From Marsupella aquatica (taxonomy: Eukaryota; Marchantiophyta), in contig OZ316897.1 of assembly GCA_973895155.1 (NCBI GenBank), forward strand, positions 19,654,001 through 19,718,000: DNA of 64,000 nt, given 5' to 3'. The position numbers were made by a program, and so were the translations under genes. This document shows, piece by piece, positions 9,495 through 21,580 of the stretch. The notes beneath the pieces are model-generated. The model made no database searches. It was not told the origin of the DNA and saw only the letters and a program-made list of their open reading frames with translations. The stretch's first letter is position 1. Each line of letters opens with the position of its first letter.

Positions 9495-12400
9495 TCACAA
9501 TAGACCAATTTGAGTCATCCGGATAAGGTAGGTAAAACATTGCTCAAGGTGATGTGGGAATGCAAACGGATTTGAAGACCTCCAATTTGAGCTGATAACA
9601 CTTGTCTTCAACCGAGTAAATCCGCATGCATCATCTTCATATGTACGATTGTGGCCCACAAGATTCATCTTGAACCATTTGCACTTCAATACCACTTCCT
9701 CCAAAGTAGTATGTGCATGGTACTTCACAGTTAGGATCTCCTCAATCTTTCCATAATGAGCGATAGTGGACCGAATGGGATTCCTGTCCGATGTGCTGCT
9801 CTGTGAATCCTGGGTGAACCAACCCATGACCCCACAATCTTGTGTAGCTGCCCTCTTCTCATCAAGTCGTTCCACACAAAAGTGTCTTCCCTTGGACCAC
9901 ATGGCAGTCCGAGTTGTGACTATAAGTAGTGGACCATGAACAAGGGTACAAAGCTTATCAGTCACCTCTAGATAATGCAATACACTCTACCCTGTACCCA
10001 CCAAGGCATCCACTTCTAACAACTTTGACTTCATGTATGGGTGAAACTTAGGAAATATCCGTGGTCGTCGACTATTTTGCTTCCCCTCCTCATAAAACGA
10101 TGTCCACTCCCCTACAACCTCTGGTGAGTTGTACAACATAAATGTTGTGAGTTGCAAACGCTCCGCTGAGCTTAAGAGACGCTCTTTTGATGCCCCAGTG
10201 AGTCTATCATCCTCGTAGTTCGCCTCTCGTGCTGCCTCATCTATCCATCCCCTAGGAGCATTTGGATCTAGTGTGGCAACTATGTTTGTACAATAAAACA
10301 TACTCTCTGCTCCAAGATGACGCTCTGCAATGCTACCTTCCACCCTAGCGCGATTAGAGACATACGATTTCATCACTCCCATATAACGCTCTACCCAATA
10401 CATCCATCGACAATGCACTGGGCCTGCAATTACAACCTCACGCACTAAATGTATGAGAAAATGAACCTGACCATCAAAAAATGAGGGAGGGAGTGCCTTC
10501 TCCAACTTGCACACAACCTCTACTCCAAATGTCTCCATTGCAGCAGTTTCATCTTGGCTCCTGTACCTCCTTCTGACATACCCATCTCAAAAGCTTTCCC
10601 AATGACCAAAGGGCATCACGAAGTTCCTCACTACCCAATCCAATAATCGCAACTGGAATGACATGTTCTAGTAACCGATGATAATCATGTGTTTTCAAGT
10701 AAGATGGCCATTTTGGAGAATCATCCCCCCCAAATGCTTTTCGGAGATTTGCGCCATAACCTGTGGGAAACCTCATTGACCCAATACGTCTGCAAAACTC
10801 AGTGCGCTCTGCCCTACTCAAAACCCAAGGAGGATGGATGTTGGGGGGGTCACCAGGGGGGTCCAAAGATGGCCAAAAACCAAGAAGACCATGCATCCCC
10901 ATCTCCTCACAACTTTCTCTCTAATTGTGGTTCTTTTCCCCATATAGATGACGAATCAATGATCTGCCCACATTCCCCTCAATGTGCATCGGATCTAACA
11001 AGTGATTAATGGGCAACTCTGACCAATATGGCAATTGTGACAATGCAGACAAACGGGTCATGCCACATTGGAGAATTTGTAATGGATCATCTAGGTCTTG
11101 AACTCTTTCCCATACCTCTCTCCAATATGTTGGACCCTTTCGCTGAGGTTGAGGACGAGTGTCGGGTTGGCCATCTTCAGTATCATACAAGAAATGATCA
11201 CTCCTCCAAGGATGGTCTTCTGGAAGATATTTGGTATGGCCAATGTAAACTATCTTACGCAAAGTACTTGACTTGCGTCTTGCCACACCCTCCAAATCTG
11301 GTCCGCACGAAGGGCAAGCTCTATAGCCTGATGTTTGCAATCCAGAGATACCCTAAACCCTAAACCCTGCGCTTGATCAATACACAACCAGCCAATGAAA
11401 GTAAGTTAAATGATACAAATTATAACCAAAAAAATTTAATTAATAAGCATGGTGTAAATAGATAGCAATGGAAATAAGGGTTTAATACCCTACCTGGCAA
11501 ATCATGCATGGTCCACATAAGAATCATGGCCTTCATGGTAAATGTGCGGGATAAACCTCCAATGTTGTCACGTCCGTCATAACAATCCACCCCTCTCCAA
11601 AGTTTCAAAAGCTCATCAATCAAGGGTTGCAAGTAAATGTCAATCTTTTTTACTTGCTTAGGACCAGGGATGATCATTGAGAGTAGTAGATGACCTTTCT
11701 TCATGGCCATCCATGGAGGGATATTGTAATTTGTGAGAACTACAGGCCATACTTAATATGGCTTAGCTTTACCTGCTAATGCAAAATGACTGATACCATC
11801 TGCTGCCAAGCCAAGTCGAACATGTCGCGGGTCAGTTTTGAACTCACCCCATCTGCCCTCTACAAATCGATTGGCAAGAGAGTCTACCATCATCCGCATG
11901 GTACTAGAGTCTGTACCCATATCCAAACGATGTTGTGAGTGCCAGACCGTATACTCAGCCAACTCTGCACAACGATATTGATGGCGCAATCGAGGGATGA
12001 GAGGAAAGTACCGCATAACCTTTTGAGGCACCTTCCTCATCAACATGTCATCACGGAACCGCGGCTTCTCACACATAGGACATATAATTGCATTCTCATG
12101 CTCACCCCTGAAAAGAATGCAATCATTCACACATGCATGTATCACTTCATATTTTAGGCAAATGGACTTCAACACCTGTTTAGCCTCCTTCCAAGAGCTT
12201 GGCATGTTGTTGCCTGGTGATAAAATACGATCATGTAGGGTACAAAAAACATCATCCAAAAGTAGGTTGCTTGCCCCATGTCTTTGTTGCACATTCAACA
12301 ACAACATTATTGCTAAGAGCCGAGATAGCCTACTCCCCTCAAATATGCGAGTACGAGCATGACGTTGAGCCTCTTCCCATTCCTTTTGCTGCCCCCCCTA

Positions 12401-12636
12401 GAGACATGCGGATGAGTGTTGTTGTCATCCTGGCTACCCATGTCCTCCATACCAATGTCCGCATCATTGTCATAGAACTGATCCATGAGCTCATCCATGG
12501 CCCTCTCCTTGTCAACATGATCTTCGGTTGGATTGCCCCCCTCATGCTGTACCTCAGTCTCCTCCCCACGATTGGCCACCATGGCCTCAACAAGGTGTTG
12601 CCGCATAGCTCGTGATATTACCCCAATATCAGGCAC
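9495..12636 (-). pseudogene. TNP2-type CACTA transposase with DUF4218 and DUF4216 regions
   Basis: Read from 12636 downward. An acidic N-terminus is followed by the Transposase_21/TNP2 hallmark blocks: YEVIHACVNDCILFRGEHENA, then CPMCEKPRFRDD, DPRHVRLGLAADGI, LLLSMIIPGPK and YLQPLIDELLKLW. A 141-bp intron (11493-11353) leads to the ACPSCGPDL block. A DUF4218-like part starts at 10538 (CKLEKALPPSFFD, RWMYWVERY). A DUF4216-like end at 9980-9495 has GKIEEILTVKYH and KCKWF. The gene is dead: there is a frameshift at the G7 run near 12395, in-frame stops near 11753, 10921 and 9987, and another frameshift near 10545. In active elements this protein cuts the CACTA ends. Confidence 0.8.
11351..11367. 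repeat. Telomere-like CCCTAAA repeat at a splice acceptor
   Basis: Two CCCTAAA units plus CCCT. Read on the minus strand, the TTTAGGG units provide the AG acceptor of the TNP2 intron (AG at 11354-11353). Confidence 0.6.
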
Positions 12637-12802
12637 TACATATTGGTTCTATCATACAACATGCATCCATGTAATGTCATCAACATCAATCTTGCCAACA
12701 ATCTCATTAATCCAACATTAGAAATGGAAAATAAATTTCAGATATATATATGTATATGTAAGCCCAAGAAACTAAGTTGGACGAGAACATAGAGACAATT
12801 TT

Positions 12803-13130
12803 CTCGGGGGGGTCACTTCCACGGAAGTGACACATCACGTGCGACGAAGTATAGGCCCATTTAAATGGGTGTGGCGGAAGACTTCCAAAGTTTGGTGGAA
12901 GAACACATAGGGCATGTTTTATTGATTGGTCGACTTTAAAGAACACATAGGCCTATTTAATTGCAAAAAATACTTTCTATAAAGTTTTTAGGGGTTTTTT
13001 AATAAAAAATGACAAAACTTTAAGAAAGAAAGGGCTTTGCAAAAAAATATTTTTCACTTTAAAGTTAGGGGGGTCAAACCCTAAAACGTCGCACGCGATG
13101 TATGACCCTCCATATAGTGACCCCCCCGAG
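12803..13130. mobile_element. 328-bp MITE with 15-bp perfect TIRs and 8-bp TSD
   Basis: The ends are CTCGGGGGGGTCACT and its exact complement AGTGACCCCCCCGAG (13116-13130). Both sides are flanked by ACAATTTT (12795-12802 and 13131-13138). An 8-bp target duplication fits the hAT superfamily, though Mutator-like elements are possible. It contains no coding capacity. It is inserted at the 3' end of the SET-like open frame, which then runs into the MITE and stops at 13081. Confidence 0.85.
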
Positions 13131-14372
13131 ACAATTTTGGTGCATCCCTGTCATAATCACACAATAACTCATCTCTTGCTCTAATGGTCCTAATGGCCAC
13201 TGTCATGATGTGGTCATCCATATGTTTCACAAAATATGGGTCTCTAGGTGGACCAAACATTTGGATCCACTCTACATTAGCCTCCAAATCTCTACCTCTA
13301 CCTGTGGTACTATTGATGTATCCTGCTAAATTTCCATTCCTAACAGGGTCACCGTCAATCATCCGACAATGCCACGGCCTAGTGAACACCTCGTCTGGGT
13401 CTGAGTCCATCCTCAATGCATACACCCCCCAACTTGGGTGTTGACGCAACCAAATGTTCCAACTCTTTGTGTTATATACAGCCCCAATATAAGGGAAAAG
13501 GTGCTCTCCATCGTAGCCACGTCTCCATGGCTTTGGAGGGACAACAATGTCATCCAAAGCATATAGACCATATCCTATATCAGCACCAATAGAGGACTCC
13601 TTCACTATCCAAGGACGGCCCCATATCTCCACAGGTTCATCAATAGGAATGTAATCTGGAAATTTGAAGACACTGGGAGAAAAGTCTTTCAAAACGTCTG
13701 CAGCCCTGCCAGTGAGATAGGATACTCCAAATCGGCCCTCAACGCCAATGTAATCTACATTTGTTGGAGGACGATCACTACCTAACACCCCCTCCCGGAT
13801 GTCTATGTGGTCCACAGGCTCGTACTGCCGTCTACATCTATGAGACCGTGCTCGTGTACGTAGGACTCTTGAAGTCCCAACCTCTGGCCGAGATACTGGT
13901 TCTCCCTCTACATGCTCATGTATGGGGATAGGAGCTGGGGGGCTAAGAGGAGGATGGGCAGGGGGGCTGCAAGCAAGTCTCTAGCCCTTGCTAGGAATCC
14001 TTCTAGACACACAGCCTCATCAACCGAAGGAGGTGGGGGTCTACGGGGCACCTATTTCACCACACAATAAATTAGTGTTATTTAAATGCAAGCCCAATTG
14101 GAGTTTCATGAATGGAATTAAAGGGGAGACATATATATTACCTGGCTAGGCAAGTACCCTGGTGTATCACCCTCATGACGGCCATAGTTCTCAATGTGCT
14201 CACAAGTCTCCCAGGCATGTCGGACCACAAGTCCCTTGCATCTCACACACCAGCAAGGTATGGGCCCTAGTGGAGCACAAGAACGCTCAAGAGGAGGGGG
14301 TGGAGGAACCTCCCCCTCTGACGAGCTTGTGTCTGAGTCTGAATCCGACGTGGAACTATCGGATGTAGACAT
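13131..14372 (-). pseudogene. SET-domain-like gene carried in the CACTA element
   Basis: Exon 1 (14372-14142) encodes a Ser/Asp-rich start and a Cys motif (CWCVRCKG, later C-x2-H). A 90-bp intron (14141-14052) leads to a Pro-rich exon. A frameshift, probably at the C6/G6 run near 13965, joins this to a frame that stays open to the MITE. That frame shows SET-like blocks in order: GYGLYALDDI, FPYIGAVY, AGYINSTTGRGRDLEANVEWI and TIRARDELLCDYD. These match the N-terminal GxG/A-xx-I block, the N-H/S-aNv core and the final GEELxxxY block of SET methyltransferases. Cofactor and Tyr positions look partly kept, but the catalytic status is unclear. The gene lies upstream of TNP2 on the same strand. It may be a captured host gene or a normal part of this CACTA lineage. 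Confidence 0.55.
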
Positions 14373-15218
14373 CTACATATCATACACATCCAACATGTAA
14401 GGCGGATTCAACAACTTATCATGTTTAAAACCACAATTAAAGAGATATATAAACATCAATTGCCCTACCTCAATGATACCCGTGCTTTGCCGTGCCTACT
14501 GGGCTGTATTCTCTACACACAAGGTGTGGGATATCCAAAATCTCTGCAGGGTGGAGATGAATATGGTTACACAAATGTTGCATAAATGCAAAAAAGTACT
14601 TGACTGACTTTTGGCACACGATATATCAAACTTGCCAAAGCAGACCTCAATGTTCCAATCCAAAATGGATGGATGGGCCAGAGAATTACATCATACCTCA
14701 TGGATGCGCGGTCTCACACTGTGCATAGTGCATTGTCCAAGAACAAAACCCTACCTAGCTACCCCCCTCAACCCAAAAAAAACAAACCTAGCTACCCCTC
14801 GATCAAAACCTAGGTACTGCACATAAAATCCAATCACAACCATTAGTGTAACAAAGGCTTAACATTATCCTCAAAAAATGTCTAACAATATCCTATGTAT
14901 TAAAACCCTATACCAATAAATCCCAAAAATCAGTCTATTCATTAAACTGCAAAATTCTTTGATCTTTGGACATTTAGGCACCAAAATATATATATTTGGG
15001 CATAAGAATTGTACATTTGGGCAATGCGAGTTGTACATTTGGGCACCAGATGTTGTACATTTGGGGGATCAAGATTGTACATAGGAGAAAATGAAATATT
15101 AATTTGGATTCTAAAGAAAAACATTTGGGTGATAATAATGTAAAATATGTTGGATAAGAAGTAGAACTTACTTATATTGATTCAATTTGACTAATAGAAT
15201 ATAAGTGTCTACTAACTT

Positions 15219-15352
15219 AGCTTCAATATGATCTCTACCCATATAACTAGTAAAGCTTCAATATGATCTCTACCCATATAACTAGTAAAGCTTCAAATAA
15301 TATGATCTCTACTCATATAACTAGTAAAGCTTCAATATGATCTCTACCCTTA
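15219..15352 (+). repeat. Four tandem units of about 35 bp
   Basis: Units start AGCTTCAATATGATCTCTAC and end CATATAACTAGTAA. The third unit has a small insertion, and the fourth diverges at its end. Confidence 0.75.
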
Positions 15353-15693
15353 GCTAGCTAAATTAACCTTCTACTTAGTTACTAATTGAGAGCATTTAAT
15401 ATATTAAATTTGAATGATACCTAGTTTACTATCCATTTAGACAAGTAATTTGTTACATTCTAAGCAACTCGAGTTGAAACTAAGGTTTACTACAGACTAG
15501 ACAGTACTAAGAGGCACTCACATCCTATCATAGATATTAAGACTTCATGTAATATATAGTCTGTATTGATATTATAAAGGTATCCAAGTCCAATTACCTC
15601 CACCTATTCAAACTAGTATCCCAAAATATTATAATAATTAGTTACTTAAATAGATATACTACTTAGTACTAACCAGTTACAGTAAGTACTAAA

Positions 15694-15784
15694 GACATGT
15701 CTGATTCCAAACTAATTGACATAGACTCCCTCACTCTGACATGTCTAATTCCAAACTAAATGACATAGACTCCCTCACTCTGAC
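15694..15784 (+). repeat. 44-bp direct duplication
   Basis: Two adjacent copies beginning GACATGTCT and ending CCCTCACTCT, differing at about three positions. Confidence 0.75.
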
Positions 15785-15810
15785 AGAGTGACTACTAAAA
15801 AACATTTGAC

Positions 15811-18800
15811 TTACTCAAAAATCCCTTCCATGTAGGTTTTGAGTGTTTTCAAAACATTCTTGGGAATGGTCAAACCTCTATCAATTATATTTTCTTCTCT
15901 AGAGCGTGACTTGAATCCATACATAGCAAAATTAGCAAATTGCCAACGTTCAGTGGCACTATCAAACCCAGGATCCACCTCCCAAGTCTTAGTGGTCTGA
16001 AAGCAATGTGAATATCGCACATGATCCGGTGCATCATCCTTACCATGTTTAGGCCTCCACCATTGCACTTGGAACATAGGAGCATACCATGTACTAGTAG
16101 GAGAATTCTCATTGCATTGCAAGTCTCCTGAAGGAACTTCATGGTTGGGTCCACAACACCCAAAGCTCTCACCAACCAGAAACGTTCTTTCCCATTCTTC
16201 TTTTCCCATTCATCCTCTAGACGGAGAAATACAAAGTGACCCTCTTGAATGTCCTGCAGAGGAATCCAACGTGCAAGTTCTCGCTCGTGTCGAGCACCAA
16301 CAAATGTTGCAACTTGATCCTCCATCTCTTCCAGGTACTCATTCTGAAGCTCCACCATTTGTGGATTCTGTGTACTACTACTAGGCTCCCCCAATGGTTC
16401 AGAGGTTCCTGTACTATTAACCTTGTAACCAGTTCCGTGGTTGGTTTTTGGCCAGAATTCATATGTCAATGCTAACTATATTTCTGCCTCCCCTTCAATT
16501 GTAAGCTCCCCAGATAATACTTGCACCACCATCTCCCAATATTTCACCAAAGGAAATCGCTCACGATATGCTATAGAGGTCTCATCCTTACGTACAACTC
16601 TTCTTCAAAAACTCAATGTAACGATTAAGGAATGGGATGATTTCTTCAACCTTGCCTCGTACATCCCCGGAGATGGGTTTTGCAAATGGTTGACCTTCTG
16701 GTAAAATGAGAGCATTGGTGCTGGAATCAGTTCTCCAAATGGACCTTCCGGTTGGAGGGTACCAAGGTTGTTTCACATGTGCTTTGTATTGATATATTGG
16801 AACATTATCTCTCATAGAGAAAAGAAATGTCACTGGTTTTGAGTGACCCTCTATGTCTTTTACCTTGAAAGTTTTTAAAAACTCTTTGTAAGCTGCAACC
16901 TCTTGGATCAACCGTGGGACAGGATGAATGCTTTCACACTCCCAAACCTCAGCCATCAACCCCAAGAGGGTAGAAACCTCCTTGTACTTCACTTGGTTGG
17001 ATACTTTTGAAAACAATGCATCGACATCCTCATGGGTGTGACCAACCATGAGAAACGACATCTGCACTGTTTCAAAAACCCCTCTACTAACAAGCTCACT
17101 GCAAAATGCCATCACGTACTGGTTTTTGTTATCTTTCCCTGAATTATCCATTTGCAAGGTCAGGTGCCTTGGCAATGGTTTGAAAGAGGTAGACGTAGCC
17201 TTGGGATCAACACCAAAGTCATCTTGGTCATCTTCAGCTCCTTGAAATCTAGCAATTGAGACTTTTTTGGGTTCTAAGTAACCTGCGAGAAATGCTTCAA
17301 AGTCCAAAAGAGATTGAAAAATTGGCCTCGTTGCAGCCCAATATAATCCTTCAAGGAGGTCTCCAGATTTGTCCCCCTTGTAATCCTCCAGATCTCTAAG
17401 GCACTTTGCCAATGATGTCACTTGTGAAGTCTGCATCTCCCGGCCAAAGCCCAGTGAAACTGAAGTGAGCATACACTTCGAGATCCCTTCCATGGGTCAA
17501 CATCCCAATGAGCGCAATGGGGAGCGGTTGACCACTACCAGACAATGATTTAGGAGTGGGGACCAACCTAGGGATCCATGTCTTGGCCTGGTCCATCTTG
17601 TCATGTATAATGCAAAGATAGTTCTCAGGATCCTTCTTCGCAAGAACCCTATGAGCATAGTAAACATATCTCCTAGACATTTGCTCACGAAGATGGCGAG
17701 CTCTTCTTTCCTCAATCTCTAAACGCTCTTTCTTTCTCTTCTCCCGCATCAACTGATCTTTGAACTCAGTGCAAAGTGTACACTTTGCAAATGCACTTCC
17801 CTTGTGAAAGTCAAAATTCATGAAGGACTCACTCCAGAGTTTATACATAGTGTTTTCACTCACCTTCACGTAGCCATCTAATTCCATTTTTGAGTATACC
17901 TCCTCAAAAATCTCTTTCTTCGTGAAACAAGATGGAAGTCTGTACTCAACCGTGTCAGTCCCGTGAGACCCTCCATAGGGAAGATGCGGCATGGGTTCTC
18001 CGTTTTGGGTTAGAATGGACTCCAACAAAGCATGAGCATGCAAGGTGCTTCCCCGTGTCTTGTGTGAACCCTTGTTTCCGTGGAATCCAACCGTGCAACC
18101 TACTTCATATTGATTTTTGTAATCATAATACTTGGCAGTGCTGAATCCATGCATTTTAATAAATGCACCCTTGCAAACAAGTCTACTTCTTACAACAAAA
18201 TATCCTTTTGTCTCCACTTCCTTCTCCCTATAGCCAAAAAGAGTAAGAATGTGACTGGTTTTGTTGTCGCTTGACATCCCATGGTATTCCCTCCTTATCG
18301 CTTGTAGGTCTTCTCTCGGCATGCTGAGGCAACACTTCAACTTACAACAACCTTCTCTTTGGATGGAGTCAATTTCCTCCTCTATGATTTTCAGTATGCC
18401 CCGAGACTCCAAGTGCTTCTTCCTTTTTTCATCTGGGTTGACCTTCGTTCTCTTGATGAAATTATACGAGCGCTTCGAAAACTCAGTGTCACCTTTCATA
18501 TCTACCTCTAGATGATCTCGACCATCAATAATTGGTTTCGGAGAAACCTCTTCAATGAGATCCAGAAGAAAAATACCCCTTGATATCAGCAGAAGTGAAC
18601 GGACGGCCCACCTAACAAGACCAGGCACTCCTGGGGAGATATTTGGGAAAAATAGAGGGTCAATCATGCGTGTGACAACAACCCCAACGTGATCTGGTCC
18701 AAGAACATCATCATCAATTGCACCTGACTCGAAAGGAACTGTGATGATGCCAACCCCCACTTTGGTCCGATTATCCTCAACATACAAAATTTTCCACCTC

Positions 18801-19416
18801 CTTGGTCATCCAATTAGAACGCAAACTATAATCGTTGAAATTATAATTTGAAAAAACATCCCGTGTGGACAGGTCGTTTAGCATATCCTGGGAAGAACTC
18901 CTCCGAGTAACATCCTTTAAATTCTAGAATACAAAAGTGTCCAATGCTTCCTGAACGGTATCGGCTCCATTGTGAGGAAAGGGTAACCTCTCCCTTCCTT
19001 GAAAAACTTCACATATTTTCACACTAATCCTAGAAGTGCCAAGTCTTTCATTGTGACAGGTCTCATCGGGATTCGTCTTGAACACAAATCCACGAGCCAC
19101 AATCTGATTGCCGATCCAGAGCTCGACTTCATCACCAGATATAATCGAGTCTCCAAAACTTCCCACCGAAGATTTGTCTGGTACAAAACCGGGAACCGTA
19201 TCCTTTGTAGAACAAGAGACATCCATTTGTGTTGTCGCTGGAGTTGACTGTGACTTCAAATATGCAAAAGAGGCATCCGCAGGAGTCGACAGCATCAAAC
19301 AGGGTCCTGATTGGCGGCAAAGGGTAAGGAATTTCTCGTGATCCCTCATAGCACTTCTCAATGAGAACTCCTATACGATTACTTCCCAAATCAACATTAC
19401 GCACTGAGAATCCCAA
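15811..19416 (-). pseudogene. DUF7869-like transposase-type gene, copy 2
   Basis: Read from 19416 down. Two tandem N-terminal modules resemble the TNP1/En-Spm-type (Transposase_23 or DUF8039-like) domain; each has a GDEVEL-type start, an LG...R...V block and a PFP or YP block before a DAV/EAL helix. A Cys-rich middle (GCCKLKCC, later CTLC before a KR-rich helix) precedes the core blocks DKMDQAKT, LQMDNSGKDNKN and GHTHEDVD. The C-terminus ends TLKTYMEGIFE. Lesions seen are a frameshift near 19320, a TAG at 18926-18924 where copy 3 has Trp, and frameshifts near 18790, 17430, 16590 and 16150. It is closely related to the inverted copy at 30520-34204. No methyltransferase gene is attached. Its upstream side carries the GGGATACGCCGTATCCC array. 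Confidence 0.75.
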
Positions 19417-19417
19417 A

Positions 19418-20424
19418 TGGGATACGCCGTATCTGGACCGCCATTAGACTCACAAGAGAAAATGTTGTTTTCCCAGGAAAGCTAAAGCTTGAGTCGGTGT
19501 CCGTCACTGAACGGCAGCAAGAGCTTCAGTGCGTGTTTAGTCAAACTACGCCTGCGAAACAATCAGCAATCCATAAGACTTTTCCCATCATTCCAAGAAA
19601 ACTCTAGGTAGATACCACATGGGATACCCCGTACCCCACTTCGCATCCAATCTCTTTTTTTAGCTAAAGAGAAATCAAAACTGGACATTTGAAGGGTGAA
19701 TCCCAAACGGGATACGCCGTATCCCATTTCGCATTCAACGTTGAGGTTTTGACATTTGGAGTCTAAGATGCTTCATATTTGGAGGTTGGATGTGACATGG
19801 GATACCCTGTATCCCACTTCGCATCCAACCTCTTTTTTTAGCTAAAGAGAAATCAAAACTGGACATTTGAAGGGTGAATCCCAAACGGGATACGCCGTAT
19901 CCCATGTCGCATTCAACGTTGAGGTTTTGACATTTGGAGTCTAAGATACTTCATATTCGGAGGTTGGATGCGATATGGGATACCCCGTATCCTACTTCGC
20001 ATCCAACCTTCTTTTTTAGCTAAAGTGAAACAAAAACTGGACATTTGAAGGTTGAATCCAGTTCAAACTGGACATTTGAAGGTTGAATCCTTGAATCCAT
20101 GAAGATTCTCACTTGTTAGTCAAATCTGATTTTTGGGGAATACAAGTTTGTATAGACGGTGTGCATTCGTCGAGAGTAAGAGGATACAGAGCGAGAAAAA
20201 ATGAGTGGAAAATTCTCAAGCGGTGATCTCCTATTTATAGTTTTCTCTCTGACCGTGGTTAGTATTTGACTGCAGTTGCATCGCAGTCGGTTAAATGTTA
20301 CCGTTGAGAAGAATTATTTGGGAATATTCTTGACGGGTAAACCAATATCGGCACTTTTACTGCGTTTGTTTTAATTTTTTTTGGAATTCCGCGGTTGGAT
20401 CCAAAATGGGATATGCCGTATCCC
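19418..20424. repeat. Element-3 palindrome array (GGGATACGCCGTATCCC)
   Basis: Seven copies of a 17-bp palindrome lie at about 19419, 19621, 19709, 19799, 19887, 19977 and 20408, directly upstream of DUF7869 copy 2. Copies alternate between two contexts (TGAATCCCAAAC... and TTGGATGCGATAT...), giving a longer repeat of about 180 bp. Variation is concentrated in the centre, while the arms GGGATAC and GTATCCC are kept in most copies. Confidence 0.8.
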
Positions 20425-21580
20425 ATCTTCGTATTCGTGTCGATTTTTCCCATTTTTTAAATTTGAAAAACTAGTTTTTAGGGGGAATACTAATTCTGTA
20501 TCCAAGACTTTTTTGCTTTAGAAATTTTTTTTGCCGCGGGCAAAATGAGAAGTGTGGTCACACTTCTCGTTTGGTCCGTCACTGTGTTGCCATTGATATC
20601 ATTCCTTCTAATAGGTTGTATATCATCCTAGTTAACTTTGTCTAGACAGTATAGTCATTCTAAGGCAAATTTTCTTACTTAGTTAGATATCTTACCCAAG
20701 CTAAATGTCTTAAATATAGATGCTATCCAAGCTTATATGTTATTACTAGATTCTATCTATTTTCCAACCAAATGAACACTTTTGTCACCCAAATGTTTTT
20801 TAATATCATCCAATTTAATATTTAATTTTCCCAAAATTTCATTTTTTGTCTCCAAATTTACATTTAATGATACTTGAATTTTCATTTTTCATCTTCCAAA
20901 TTTACAATTTTCATGCCTAAAACTATGTTTTTGAATCTCCAAATTTCCCTATATCCTTTATAATTTCAGTTTTAATGAATATAGTGATTGGAGAAATCAT
21001 TTGGTTAAATTTCAGAAAGTAGGATGTTTGGATCTCAATTGTAATTATTTTGTGATAGACCTCCGGGTAGACCAACTATTAGCCTAAGTAAGTCATAATT
21101 TGAACCTCCGAGTTGATTCTGAAGTATCACAATATTCATTAAAACTGGAAATTTAAAAGTCCAAATTATGATCCTCAAATTTACATTCTTGTCTCTAAAA
21201 AGTCCATTAATTTTGCTCCAAATAAACAAGTTTTCAAGACTAAATATACACTCTTTTTGGTTTAAAATTACACTTTTGCACTCCAAATTTGATTTTAATC
21301 AATTAATCATAATACAAAAAATATTAATATTAATTGTATTTGAAATTAAATAGATAAGTGACAAACATGTATCATTTGGTCAAAAACTCATGATTAAATT
21401 CAAAGTGAGATTAATCATCTCATTTATCATAACATATATTCAAGGTTGGCTAGCCATAATGTCGATCCTACTCCAATGGTCAAGCTAGTGTAAAGTCCAA
21501 AGTAGTTCTATGACCTGTGAAATAGAAAAATGATTGCATGACTCCAATCTTGTGTCCTACAATATACAGAAACATAATGA
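20425..21580. other. AT-rich spacer with dispersed repeat
   Basis: No gene. About 20690-20980 is similar, in the same orientation, to 38470-38770. Both contain CCAAATGAACACTTTT, CACCCAAATGTTTTTTAATAT and a tail ending TTTTAATGAATATAGTG. This indicates a dispersed non-coding repeat family. Confidence 0.5.

Larger units (their letters stand above)
8701..14400 (-). mobile_element. CACTA (En/Spm) transposon, right end not found
   Basis: The left terminus is CACTAGTACATTTTTGAC at 8701, nearly the same as the complete CACTA element at 40854-42488. From about 8725 to 9230 it has a dense subterminal zone of TCCGAT/ATCGGA hexamers in both orientations, as expected for En/Spm-like termini. A TNP2-family gene (9495-12636) and an upstream SET-like gene (13131-14372) lie on the minus strand. 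I could not find a matching TGTACTAGTG right end, so the element is truncated or its right boundary has decayed. The 14400 limit only marks the last likely coding exon. Confidence 0.7.
14401..15810. other. AT-rich spacer with short tandem repeats
   Basis: No gene seen. From 14990 to 15070 there is a repeated GTACATTTGGGC-type motif. Two better-defined tandem repeats are listed separately. Confidence 0.4.
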
